From: Candidatus Omnitrophica bacterium UBA6210
Lineage (GTDB): Bacteria; Omnitrophota; Gorgyraeia; Velamenicoccales; Velamenicoccaceae
NCBI GenBank assembly: GCA_002421805.1
Contig: DISM01000001.1
Coordinates: 94,900 to 158,899, forward strand
Direction of reading: 5' to 3'
DNA: 64,000 nucleotides
Shown here: positions 34,501-42,433 of the stretch, piece after piece
Layout: every line of letters begins with the position of its first letter
Numbering within the stretch: the stretch's first letter is position 1
Translations under genes and position numbers: made by a program
Notes under the pieces: model-generated
The model's input: only the letters and a program-made list of their open reading frames with translations
What the model was told of the DNA's origin: nothing
Database searches by the model: none

Positions 34501-35316
34501 TTTCTTTTCTGGTTCCTCTAGAATTGCAACCGCCCGCGTCCATCCGGCGCCGGCGTCCTTCACGTTTACGGGAAAACAACACACCTTAAAACCGAAGGGC
34601 TTCGGGATGGCCCCCAAATTGCCCATGCGTTCCATGTGGGCGTATTCGCGCCTCCGGCCCAAAAAGTGGCACGGCCATATCTTCTGTTTATCTTTGGTAT
34701 CCAGAAATTCCCTGAACATCTCAAAACACGGCCGGTCCAGGCCGATCGCATCGATACCGAGCATCTTGACGCCCTGGTCCAGGATATACTCCAGGGCGTC
34801 GGGAAGCATGCCCACGTATTTGTGGACGTAGTCCGACGTCCCCAGGAGCTTATCTCCTCCTGTATAGATAAGGACGATGTCGTTCTTTTCGAGCTTATAG
34901 GAGATACGCTTGAGGGCGGCGATAACATCGGCCTTCGTAATGTTCTCTGGGTATTTCAGGCGCGTAAAATCAAGGACAACGCCGGCGCCATAGCACCATT
35001 CCAAAGGAAGCTCGGCGATCTTCTTTGCGGATTTGCCCCGGCACGTCGAACCGTAATGGAACGGCGCATCCACGTGCGTGCCCATATGGACAGAGGCATG
35101 GACGATCTCCAGAGACAGCATCTCGGCATCCGGGATCTCGTGCGGTTGAGCAACGCGCTCGCCTTTTTTAAAACGCTCGGCGCCGCCGGGCTCCCGGGCC
35201 ATGACCACCTCGTTGAAGTGCTCGACGCCTGTCGCATGAGAGATCCTGTCGATCTTCGCCGCGTGGGTCTCGACCAGCGTGTCGTCAACGGGCAGGCTTA
35301 AATCGATGAACCGCAT
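34480..35316 (-). CDS. Cyclase-family protein (kynurenine formamidase-like)
   Basis: The 278-residue product begins MRFIDLSLPVDDTLVETH; the ATG at 35316 lies just after the ACP stop. It contains the metal-binding signature HMGTHVDAPFHYG (HxGTHxDxPxH), LDFTRL, GIDAIGLDRP and the C-terminal CCFPVNVKDAGAGWTRAVAI. The fold is shared by metal-dependent formamidases and by 'putative cyclases' in aromatic biosynthesis. A role in ring closure or in hydrolysing an ester or amide intermediate is inferred from the neighbours. Confidence 0.85.
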   Translation of the reverse strand: MRFIDLSLPVDDTLVETHAAKIDRISHATGVEHFNEVVMAREPGGAERFKKGERVAQPHEIPDAEMLSLEIVHASVHMGTHVDAPFHYGSTCRGKSAKKIAELPLEWCYGAGVVLDFTRLKYPENITKADVIAALKRISYKLEKNDIVLIYTGGDKLLGTSDYVHKYVGMLPDALEYILDQGVKMLGIDAIGLDRPCFEMFREFLDTKDKQKIWPCHFLGRRREYAHMERMGNLGAIPKPFGFKVCCFPVNVKDAGAGWTRAVAILEEPEKKGPSPLR

Positions 35317-35317
35317 C

Positions 35318-35551
35318 TTAACCTTTCTTCTGATTGATGACGCCGGCGATCTGATCAAGCGTCTGGTATTTCGTCACTTCTTTTTCGCCAAGCTGCACGC
35401 CGAACTCTTTCTGGAGGGCGATGCAGACCTCGACCATCTCCGTCGAATCCACGCCCAGGCTCTGCTCAAGGGTCTGGCCTTCCTTCAGCTCTTCCGGCCT
35501 GACTTTAAGCAGTTTTACGACCACGTCCTTTACCTTTCCTTTTGTGTCCAT
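35318..35551 (-). CDS. Acyl carrier protein
   Basis: The 77-residue ACP has the phosphopantetheine serine at position 36 in LEQSLGVDSTEMVEVCIALQ and typical acidic helices. It follows KS-alpha and KS-beta and is the only carrier protein in the locus, completing a minimal type II polyketide synthase. Its ribosome site AAGGAGG abuts the hairpin element upstream. The serine context GVDS, not GLDS, sets it apart from housekeeping AcpP. Confidence 0.93.
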   Translation of the reverse strand: MDTKGKVKDVVVKLLKVRPEELKEGQTLEQSLGVDSTEMVEVCIALQKEFGVQLGEKEVTKYQTLDQIAGVINQKKG

Positions 35552-35558
35552 CTAACCT

Positions 35559-35671
35559 CCTTAATTTTGCCTATAACTAGGCCCTTTCCTTACAAAATTA
35601 ATCCCGAGTCTGCGTAGGAAATTTTTGCCGGATGACCATGGCAAAAATTTACAAGCGTTGAGACGAGGGAT
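35559..35671 (-). repeat. Long hairpin element, copy near the ACP gene
   Basis: TTAATTTTG (35561-35569) pairs with CAAAATTAA (35593-35601). Next to it AAATTTTTGCC (35619-35629) pairs with GGCAAAAATTT (35640-35650), with partly paired outer arms ending at 35670. It is nearly the same as the element at 63771-63945, which has a larger loop. It ends at the ribosome site of the ACP gene. Confidence 0.75.
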
Positions 35672-35685
35672 AAACGCTTATTCCT

Positions 35686-35801
35686 TAATCCCGCCTCCGG
35701 CGGGATTAACTCCGAGTGTAGCTGAAAAATTTCTGGATGCCCGCCGAGACTCTGGCGAGGCTGGGTGCATCCAGAAATTTTTAGCTGTTTACACAAGGAG
35801 T
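35686..35801 (-). repeat. Long hairpin element, second tandem copy near the ACP gene
   Basis: TAATCCCGCC (35686-35695) pairs with GGCGGGATTA (35699-35708). Then ACTCC (35709-35713) pairs with GGAGT (35797-35801), and GCTGAAAAATTTCTGGATGC (35721-35740) with its complement at 35766-35784. The arm sequence is the same as that of the 62211 copy but the loop differs. The remainder of the gap to 35849 holds one small GC hairpin (CTGCCGGCAG) and no gene. Confidence 0.78.
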
Positions 35802-35849
35802 AAAGTTAATTCCTTCATCCCTGTCTGCCGGCAGGCAGATTGTCTATCA

Positions 35850-37085
35850 CTACACCTTTTCTAAAGCCACGACCGCATTGATCCCGGCGCGGCCACGGGA
35901 GATCACCAGCGCTTTTTTGATCTCTGCCGGCCTGGCTTTATCCACAACGTAATCCAGCCCCGTGCAGCGGGAATCGATATTCTTCAGGTTCAATGTCGGA
36001 GGGATCAGGCCGTGCTCCATGGCCAATAACGTCACGATGATGTCGACAGCGCCCGACGCCCCCAGGAGATTGCCGAACATGGTCTTGGGCGCGCTGACCG
36101 GCAGATGCGCCGCACGGCCGCCAAAAACCTCTTTGATGGCCGCCACCTCGCTCACATCGCCTTCCAGGGTCGCCGCGCCGTCCAAAGAAATGTAATCGAT
36201 GTCTTGCGGCTTGTATCCGGCGTCATCCAGGGCCATGCGGATGGCGCGCGCCAGCTCTTTGCCGTCAGGATTCGCCTTGATCCGGTCCACGCCGTCGCAG
36301 CTCGTGCCGTAACCGATGATATAACCGTAAGGTTTTCTGCCGCGCGCGTCAACCCGCTCCTGCGGCTCAAAGATCATGATACCGGCGCCTTCTCCGACGA
36401 CAAAACCAGCCCTGTCTCTATCGAACGGCTTATACGCGGACTCTGGATGCTCGTTGTCTGTGGACAAGTCGCCGTTCGTATTGCAGCACAGAAGCCCATA
36501 GGGCGACAGAGGCGCTTCCATGCCCCCGGCCAGGATAAAATCCACCTTGTTCTTGGCCAGGATCTTGGCCCCGTGGCCGATGGCCATCAAAGAGCTGGCC
36601 CTGTCGGACACAACGGTCTTGGAATACCCTTTGATGCCGTAATAAATGGAGACCTGCCCCTGTGGCGCCGCCGGAAACCAAGCCGAAGCCATATAGGGGC
36701 TCACCCCTTCCCGGCCTTCGAGATAGAGGTCGCGCAACTCCGTTTCTCCGTAGAGCCACCCGCCCAAGGCATTGCCCATGAATATCCCGATATGGTTCAG
36801 GTTCTCTTTGGTCAGGTCGATGCCGGCATCCTTCAGGGCCATCTCGGAGGCGATCAGGGCCATATGGGAAAACGGGTCTATCTTCTGAAGCAGGCGCGAA
36901 GAGATATGGGAGTAAGCGTCCAGTTGATGGATCTGCCCTCCGATATGCGACGGATACAACTGCGCGTCGTAACGGTCGATCACCTTGATCTCGGAACGGC
37001 CGGCCTTGATATTGGCCCAGAAGACCTTCTTGTCCATCCCGGAGGGAGCCACGATGCCGATACCTGTGATGGCGATCTTTTTCAT
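35850..37085 (-). CDS. Ketosynthase-like chain-length factor (KS-beta)
   Basis: The 411-residue thiolase-fold protein is FabF-like throughout (ITGIGIVAPSG start, GEGAGIMIFEP, GNLLGASGAVD). All three catalytic residues of a condensing enzyme are replaced: Arg162 for the Cys (VVSDRASSLMAIG), Asp302 for the first His (LDGAAT) and Asn339 for the second (KTMFGNLLGA). This is the pattern of KS-beta/chain-length factors, which pair with an active KS-alpha; in known systems the Cys is often Gln. It starts at the stop of the KS-alpha gene (TAATG), as in type II polyketide synthases. Confidence 0.88.
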   Translation of the reverse strand: MKKIAITGIGIVAPSGMDKKVFWANIKAGRSEIKVIDRYDAQLYPSHIGGQIHQLDAYSHISSRLLQKIDPFSHMALIASEMALKDAGIDLTKENLNHIGIFMGNALGGWLYGETELRDLYLEGREGVSPYMASAWFPAAPQGQVSIYYGIKGYSKTVVSDRASSLMAIGHGAKILAKNKVDFILAGGMEAPLSPYGLLCCNTNGDLSTDNEHPESAYKPFDRDRAGFVVGEGAGIMIFEPQERVDARGRKPYGYIIGYGTSCDGVDRIKANPDGKELARAIRMALDDAGYKPQDIDYISLDGAATLEGDVSEVAAIKEVFGGRAAHLPVSAPKTMFGNLLGASGAVDIIVTLLAMEHGLIPPTLNLKNIDSRCTGLDYVVDKARPAEIKKALVISRGRAGINAVVALEKV

Positions 37086-38353
37086 TATTTACCCTCCTGG
37101 TAACGCTTCATGACCAGGGATGAATGGATACCGGAAAATCCGCTCGAGGTCTTTAAAATCAAGTCCACTTTCTTCTCGATCGCCTTGTTCGGAACGTAAT
37201 TCAGGTCGCACTGCGGGTCACGCACCTCCTGGTTGATCGTCGGAGGGATCAGGTTGCGTTCAAAAATGATGGACGCCATCACCATCTCAATGGCGTTCGC
37301 CGCCGCCAGGGGATGGCCGATCATGGATTTAAGAGAGCTGATCGGCACGCGGTAGGCCTCGTCGCCCAGGGCGATCTTGTAGGCGTTGGTCTCAAAGACA
37401 TCATTCATCCGCGTCGAAGAACCATGCGCATTGACGTAATCGATATCTTTGGGCGCGATCTCGGCATCCTTGAGCGCCAATTGGATGCAATTGGCCATGG
37501 CCAGGCCGTCGGCCGGAAGGTCCGTCATGTGAAAGGCGTTGTTGCAGGTGCCGTAACCGATGATCTCACAATAAATATGCGCCCCGCGCTTCCGGGCATG
37601 GTTGAGTTCTTCCAGGATCAAGAGGCCGCAGCCTTCGGAAAGCACAAAGCCGTCGCGCTTGTTATCAAACGGCCGCGAGGCCTTCTCGGGCTCGTCGTTC
37701 CTGGCGGACAGGACGCTCACCACGTCAAAGGCGCCGAAGGTGATAGGCGTCAAGGGGGCTTCCGAGGCGCCCGCGATCATGATATCAGCGTCCCCGTCGG
37801 CGATCGTCTCAAAACAGAACCCCATAGAATCGGTCCCCGCCGTGCATCCGGTCGATATCGTATTGCAGATGCCGTTGAGATGATACCTGGCGGAAATCTC
37901 GGCAGAAGGCGTATTGAACATAGAGGCATCATAGAGGTAAGGACGCACGAGGCGGGGATCAATGGGGTTCTTGCCGTTGTCCGTCACCAGCGCAAACTCC
38001 TCTTCCATGTATTTGGTGCCGCAGATGGCATTGGCCAGGCTCACGCCCGCGCGCTGCCTGTTGATCTTTGAAAAATCCAACTTGGCGTCTTTAACCGCCA
38101 TCTGGGCGGCCACGACCGCAAACTGCACATAGCGGTCCATGCGCTCCGCTTCTTCCTCGTTCAAACCCAGCTCAAAAGGATTAAATTCCTTGGAATAAGC
38201 GGCTATCCGCGTGCGGAACATCGAGACATCGAACATATCGACTCTCCGCACGGCGGAAACCCCGCCGACCATCGCCTTCCAGCAATTCTCTTTGCCGATG
38301 CCGTTGGGCGAAATCACGCCCAAGCCTGTCACCACCACGCGTCTTTTTTGCAT
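37085..38353 (-). CDS. Beta-ketoacyl synthase, type II PKS KS-alpha-like
   Basis: The 422-residue condensing enzyme keeps the full triad: Cys170 in NTISTGCTAGTDSMGF, His310 in VNAHGSSTRMND and His347 in LKSMIGHPLAAANA. The STGCTAGTD nucleophile region matches type II polyketide KS-alpha more closely than housekeeping FabF (usually TACATG). It would catalyse decarboxylative condensation on the ACP with the adjacent KS-beta. The product class cannot be read from the sequence. Confidence 0.9.
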   Translation of the reverse strand: MQKRRVVVTGLGVISPNGIGKENCWKAMVGGVSAVRRVDMFDVSMFRTRIAAYSKEFNPFELGLNEEEAERMDRYVQFAVVAAQMAVKDAKLDFSKINRQRAGVSLANAICGTKYMEEEFALVTDNGKNPIDPRLVRPYLYDASMFNTPSAEISARYHLNGICNTISTGCTAGTDSMGFCFETIADGDADIMIAGASEAPLTPITFGAFDVVSVLSARNDEPEKASRPFDNKRDGFVLSEGCGLLILEELNHARKRGAHIYCEIIGYGTCNNAFHMTDLPADGLAMANCIQLALKDAEIAPKDIDYVNAHGSSTRMNDVFETNAYKIALGDEAYRVPISSLKSMIGHPLAAANAIEMVMASIIFERNLIPPTINQEVRDPQCDLNYVPNKAIEKKVDLILKTSSGFSGIHSSLVMKRYQEGK

Positions 38354-38384
38354 CCTGTCCTCTTATTGTTTACTACAGGCTACC

Positions 38385-38432
38385 GCCTATAGTATCGAAA
38401 TTTTTATGCCCCACACGGAGGTGTGGGGTCAT
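38385..38432. repeat. Small palindrome upstream of the KS-alpha gene
   Basis: CCCCACAC-ggag-GTGTGGGG (about 38409-38428) and a short TACcgccTATAGTA stem fill the 81-base gap between the TIGR04076-like gene and KS-alpha. The hairpin has the compact 8-bp stem and four-base loop seen at 47393 and 53051. Confidence 0.5.
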
Positions 38433-38434
38433 CG

Positions 38435-39070
38435 CTATGTCTCAGCTTCTTTCTTCCTCGTCAATTTAAACACCACATGCCCGCCGTCCGGGCACGTCAG
38501 CGTATCCAAGGAATCCGGGTCTTCCATGAACGGGTATGACGCCCCAAAATTCAACGCAAACAGCGTCGGAAACATCATGTGAAAGGCCGCTCCGCAAAAA
38601 CCGTCGGGACACTTGAGCCCTTTGACGCGGATCTTATCGCCGATCTTGTAGCCGTAATGGCACTTGCCGGTGCACTCCTTGACTTCGATATCCATGGTCT
38701 TGGGGTTCGGGCCTGCGGGTGCCGCGCTCCGGGGCTTCGCCAAGACACGGCCTTGTTCATCGATGACTTCGATCAAAAATTCCACCTTCTTGCCGTCCGG
38801 GCACGTCGTGCGCAAAGACCGCGTGTTTTCCATAAAAGGGAACTCCGAACCGAAGGTCAAGGCATACATCGCCGGGAACATCGAATGCACCGCTCCCAGG
38901 CAGAAATCCTTTTGTGGATGGGTAAAATCCTCGAAAATAAACTGATCGCCTACTTCATAGTGGTGATAGCAAAACCCTTCTTTTTTGACGACGGTCGCGC
39001 GCAAGCGGCAAAACTTCATCCGGAGCCTGCGCCGAAGCATTCCGAACGTCTGTTTTTTCTCTTCCATCAC
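38435..39070 (-). CDS. Tandem TIGR04076-like protein
   Basis: The 211-residue protein consists of two similar halves. Each has a CxxxC- or Cys-containing start (KKEGFCYHHYEVGDQF; ECTGKCHYGYKIGDKI), a Cys-bearing middle (DFCLGAVHSMFPAMYALTFG; GFCGAAFHMMFPTLFALNFG) and TCPDGKKVEF/TCPDGGHVVF. Single-domain TIGR04076 proteins are common in anaerobes and have no assigned function; the Cys residues suggest a metal or redox site. A fused double domain inside this locus may be a dedicated partner of the radical SAM enzymes. Confidence 0.7.
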   Translation of the reverse strand: MMEEKKQTFGMLRRRLRMKFCRLRATVVKKEGFCYHHYEVGDQFIFEDFTHPQKDFCLGAVHSMFPAMYALTFGSEFPFMENTRSLRTTCPDGKKVEFLIEVIDEQGRVLAKPRSAAPAGPNPKTMDIEVKECTGKCHYGYKIGDKIRVKGLKCPDGFCGAAFHMMFPTLFALNFGASYPFMEDPDSLDTLTCPDGGHVVFKLTRKKEAET

Positions 39071-39108
39071 AAACTCCTATCTCTCCGAAGGACCCCTCAA
39101 ACCCGTCC

Positions 39109-40104
39109 TCAGGCCTTCAGGACTGCAAGGATTTGCTCCTCTGTCATATATTTTCCCGTTTTCTCTACCTGATGCACCATCTCCACGATCCGGGAATTCA
39201 GGATGGCCTCGATATCATGGAGCTTGGCCTGGTTGGCAAACTCCCCATTGATGTAATCGATCTCCGAAGGCCGGCCGCGGCGGATACTCTGGAGGATCGA
39301 ACCATACAGCGGTCCCTTGCTCAGGTTCACCATGATCTGCGAATAAACAGGCGCGGCCTGGTCGAGCGGCATACGGGTCAGGCCTTTAAGTTTTTCGACA
39401 TCGAATTCCGGCATGCTCGCCGTCGCGATGCCAAGTTTTTCCAGAAGATCGAACCCCTCCCTCTGGAGCCGCAGGGCCAGCTTGCACATCTCCATGTTCG
39501 CATACGTCTCCTGGATGCTCTTGCCCAGGAGCGCCGGCAAGGCATTGCCGGAATTCAGAAAGATCTTCGTCCACTTCATCGCCTGGATGTTCTCGACTTC
39601 TTCGGCCGCAAATGCCGGCGTCAGAAAATCGACGATCGCCTTGACCTTGGCGTCGTTGGCCCCTCCGGGCCTGCCGATCAGCCATTTGCCCTCGAAATTA
39701 TGCACGACCTTGTTGTAAGGGACATAAGTCGCGCCGAACATAACGATGCTCGATATAACCCTTTCGTCGCCCAGCATCAATCCCAGGAGCTTGTCGGCGC
39801 GCACGCCGTTCTGGGCCGAAAGGATGTCCGCCTGGGCCAAAAAGACGCGCGACTTATCGACCGCGTCGCGGATATCCTGGGTCTTGACCGTCACGATCGC
39901 CAGGTCCACGCGCTCTTCCAGTCGCGGCCGGACGTCGAGATAGACACACGATCGGCCGCGCACGCCGTCGATCACAAAACCTCCCCGCTCCACCGCCTCC
40001 TTCTGCTCCAGGCGGCCGACCGCGATCACGGGGATCCCGCGGGCCTTCAGGTAACAGGCGACGAGCCCGCCGATAGCGCCCAAACCGATGACAGCAACCT
40101 TCAT
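39109..40104 (-). CDS. Ketopantoate reductase-family oxidoreductase
   Basis: The 331-residue protein has the NADP(H) start VAVIGLGAIGGLVACYLKA and the ApbA/PanE layout, including VTVKTQDI, AQNGV and the C-terminal helical domain with WTKIFLNSGNALPALLG (catalytic Lys and Asn). True PanE makes pantoate, but paralogues act as general 2-keto or 1,3-dicarbonyl reductases. The setting suggests a tailoring reductase. It overlaps the SRPBCC gene upstream. Confidence 0.85.
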   Translation of the reverse strand: MKVAVIGLGAIGGLVACYLKARGIPVIAVGRLEQKEAVERGGFVIDGVRGRSCVYLDVRPRLEERVDLAIVTVKTQDIRDAVDKSRVFLAQADILSAQNGVRADKLLGLMLGDERVISSIVMFGATYVPYNKVVHNFEGKWLIGRPGGANDAKVKAIVDFLTPAFAAEEVENIQAMKWTKIFLNSGNALPALLGKSIQETYANMEMCKLALRLQREGFDLLEKLGIATASMPEFDVEKLKGLTRMPLDQAAPVYSQIMVNLSKGPLYGSILQSIRRGRPSEIDYINGEFANQAKLHDIEAILNSRIVEMVHQVEKTGKYMTEEQILAVLKA

Positions 40105-40544
40105 TGAGTCTCCATGAATATTTTCAGGCTCCCCAATATCTTCCTGATGTTACAGTCGTGAAGCCGCCGAAAGATCGCAACCCACAGGAACCTGTTGAAA
40201 AATCCCTGCACCTCGTAGTGCATGACGTAATCCACGCGCCAGTCTTCCGCGGCGACCTTCCGGAAAGCCACCTGTTCGTATCCTTTGAACATCCCGTCCA
40301 GGAACCTGCGGGAAATACTTCTGTCCGTCACTTCGCCCACCTCAACGCGCCACTGGGGCGCAAAGGGCAAAAGCACTTTTTGCACATACAGGGTGCCTCG
40401 GGTAACCTCTCCGGACGTCTGGCGCCTGAAGGCCATCAGGGACCTCTTCGGCCACCACTCCGCCTCTCCCCAGCGAATGACCTCTTTTCTCAAAAGAGCA
40501 GGATTGTCGGTCCTGACGATAATAGAGTGCCTGTTCTCTTTCAC
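40101..40544 (-). CDS. SRPBCC-like protein
   Basis: The 147-residue product has a START-like strand and helix order (LLRKEVIRWGEAEWWPKRSL, VRGTLYVQKVLLPFAPQWRV-like, DYVMHYEVQGFFNRFLWVAIF). It has no clear signature. It may be a second aromatase/cyclase-type folding protein or a lipid-binding partner. It lies three bases after the PCP_red-like gene. The family call is tentative. Confidence 0.55.
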   Translation of the reverse strand: MKENRHSIIVRTDNPALLRKEVIRWGEAEWWPKRSLMAFRRQTSGEVTRGTLYVQKVLLPFAPQWRVEVGEVTDRSISRRFLDGMFKGYEQVAFRKVAAEDWRVDYVMHYEVQGFFNRFLWVAIFRRLHDCNIRKILGSLKIFMETQ

Positions 40545-40546
40545 CG

Positions 40547-40843
40547 TCAGCGGCCGCTTGCGCCGTTGGTGACCGGCAGGTTGTATTTCTTATAATCAAA
40601 GCCCACATCGTCCAGGAGCTTGATCATCAAAGAATAAAACTGCATGGGCACCTCGGAGAACATGGCGCGCATCAGGTCTTCTTCCTCGACAGTCCTGGAA
40701 CCGCGCGCCTTGGCGTTCTCTTCCGCCTTCTGGGTGGCGCCGACTTCCGTCATGTGCCGGTGGAAGATCGGCATCTTGGAGAGCATCTTATTGAAACGCT
40801 CTTCCGTGGTTTTCTCCCAACTCATGGTGATGTGCTCAGACAT
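40547..40843 (-). CDS. Small PCP_red-like protein
   Basis: The 98-residue protein reads WEKTTEERFNKMLSKMPIFH, then RHMTEVGATQKAEENAKARG and TVEEEDLMRAMFSEVP. This resembles the PCP_red domain found at the end of light-independent protochlorophyllide reductase subunit B and in some other redox enzymes (W..eA..rl.kiP.FvR...r...E..A...g...it.e...a). It is next to a BchE-like radical SAM gene, with a GGAGATTTGT ribosome site inside that gene's end. The match is by eye and its function is unknown. Confidence 0.5.
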   Translation of the reverse strand: MSEHITMSWEKTTEERFNKMLSKMPIFHRHMTEVGATQKAEENAKARGSRTVEEEDLMRAMFSEVPMQFYSLMIKLLDDVGFDYKKYNLPVTNGASGR

Positions 40844-42305
40844 ACAAATCTCCTTTAGTGGCCGCGGCCTCGAATTTGGAGATATTCGCCATAAAATCTT
40901 TGACGCAGAGCTTGGCCAGATCTGAATAATTGCCGGCCATGATCCTGTGGATACGGTGAGGCCTTGAGAAAAATTCCCTCATGCACCAGGACCCCAGACG
41001 CCCGACCTCTTCGACCGAAAGGTGTTTGGTCGGAACGACCGGATGCTGAAAATCCCAGGCCTTGAGACTGATCTTGGCTGGATCCAGCAGGCCCTCCTTG
41101 ACGACCTTCTTCCAGAGAGGAGAACCCGGCACGGGCGTCACAAACTGCAGGGCAAAGATGTCCGCGTCCACCTGATCGGCAAACGAAAACCGTCTCTTGA
41201 TGACCTCCTCCGTATCGTCCTCAAAACCGATCATGAACGTCCCGATCGTCACGATGTTATTCCTGCGCAGCGCATCCACAGTCTTCTTGATCTGCGAAAC
41301 CGTGACCCCCTTGCCAATCTTGGAAAGCTCGGCATCATCACTCACCTCGATGCCGACCAACCCCATGAACATGCCGGCCTTCTTCATCAACGGAATCAGA
41401 TCTTCTTGTCTCGACCAGTCGTCCGCGCGGCCGAGAATCACCCAGTTGATCTTGATGTTTTTTTCGAGGATGCCTTTGCAGACATTTTTCACCATATCAT
41501 AGTTCACGTTAAAGGCGTCATCTTGGAAAACAACGGTCTTGACGCCGAATTTTTTCGTCAAGACATCCAGCTCCTCGACGATCCGTTCGGCGGAATGCGA
41601 ACGCCAGGAGACAAAGTCCTTCGGAAAGCGCGGATCATACTGGCTCCACTCGTAACAGAAAGAACATCCGCCCGGACACCCGCGGCTGGTAAAAAGCTCG
41701 CAGAAATTCTTCCAATAGGTATGCGCGACGTATTTCTCCATGGGGAACAGATCGTAAGCAGGCAAAGGAAGAACATCAATATCTTTGATCAGCTCCCTGT
41801 GGGGGCCGACCGCGACCTGCCCGGCCTTGCGGGACGCCAAACCGGCGATGCGGGAATAATCCGCATCCTTCTCATTGAGTTTGCGCAACAACTCATCCAG
41901 CGTCAATTCCCCTTCTCCGATCAGAATAAAGTCGATCGCCGGATTCTCAGCTAAGGTCTCCTGATAAAGCGCCGAATACCACAGACCGCCCACAGCCACC
42001 TTGCTCTGGGGACTCACCTCTTTGACCAACTGGGCCGTCTTATTGAAATGCCAGATGACCGCCAGACCGCCTGTCGAATGCAGGATATCGCCCAGAACGA
42101 CGAGGTCCGGCTTTATCTCCCTGATCCTGGCCTTGATGTCGTCATAGGTAAGATCGAACGCGCGGGCGTCGACGACAAAAGGATCTCCGGATTGTTTCTG
42201 CCGGATATATGCCGCCAGCTGGGCATAATACTGGTTAGGCACCTTGATCACCCCGTGTGTCGCCCACCCTCCGATCGGAGGCATGATAAATAAGACTTTT
42301 TTCAT
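40836..42305 (-). CDS. B12-binding radical SAM enzyme, BchE-like (paralogue 1)
   Basis: The start at 42305 has an AAGGAGA site. The 489-residue protein has a cobalamin-binding domain (KVLFIMPPIGGWATHGV, VVLGDILHSTGGLAV) and a radical SAM core with SRGCPGGCSFCYEWSQYDPR (CxxxCxxC). A C-terminal domain of about 100 residues follows. It resembles the 28717-30204 protein along its length, so one probably arose from the other by duplication. Each turnover of such enzymes normally releases 5'-deoxyadenosine, which the genes just upstream could recycle. Confidence 0.9.
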   Translation of the reverse strand: MKKVLFIMPPIGGWATHGVIKVPNQYYAQLAAYIRQKQSGDPFVVDARAFDLTYDDIKARIREIKPDLVVLGDILHSTGGLAVIWHFNKTAQLVKEVSPQSKVAVGGLWYSALYQETLAENPAIDFILIGEGELTLDELLRKLNEKDADYSRIAGLASRKAGQVAVGPHRELIKDIDVLPLPAYDLFPMEKYVAHTYWKNFCELFTSRGCPGGCSFCYEWSQYDPRFPKDFVSWRSHSAERIVEELDVLTKKFGVKTVVFQDDAFNVNYDMVKNVCKGILEKNIKINWVILGRADDWSRQEDLIPLMKKAGMFMGLVGIEVSDDAELSKIGKGVTVSQIKKTVDALRRNNIVTIGTFMIGFEDDTEEVIKRRFSFADQVDADIFALQFVTPVPGSPLWKKVVKEGLLDPAKISLKAWDFQHPVVPTKHLSVEEVGRLGSWCMREFFSRPHRIHRIMAGNYSDLAKLCVKDFMANISKFEAAATKGDLYV

Positions 42306-42359
42306 AAAAATCTCCTTCAATGAACGCGTGAATTGAACCCTTGGCATCTACCTTGAGAT

Positions 42360-42433
42360 AATATTGAGGAAAGTGTCAAGGGTGTATTCGGACAGCAATT
42401 TACATCCACTGCGTTCTGTAAATTGCGTCCTCA
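42360..42433 (-). repeat. Hairpin upstream of radical SAM paralogue 1
   Basis: GCAATTTACA (42395-42404) pairs with TGTAAATTGC (42417-42426), and TGAGGA (42365-42370) with TCCTCA (42428-42433). The nested stem fills the gap between the aldehyde dehydrogenase and radical SAM genes. It has the same operon placement as the other hairpin elements but an unrelated sequence. Confidence 0.55.

Noticed and set aside
35559..35849. Riboswitch or T-box leader
   Set aside because: No known riboswitch core is visible and related copies precede functionally unrelated genes; they are repeated elements.
39109..40104. Pantothenate biosynthesis gene panE
   Set aside because: The family match is good, but no pantothenate genes are near and the position among tailoring genes argues for a paralogue with another substrate.
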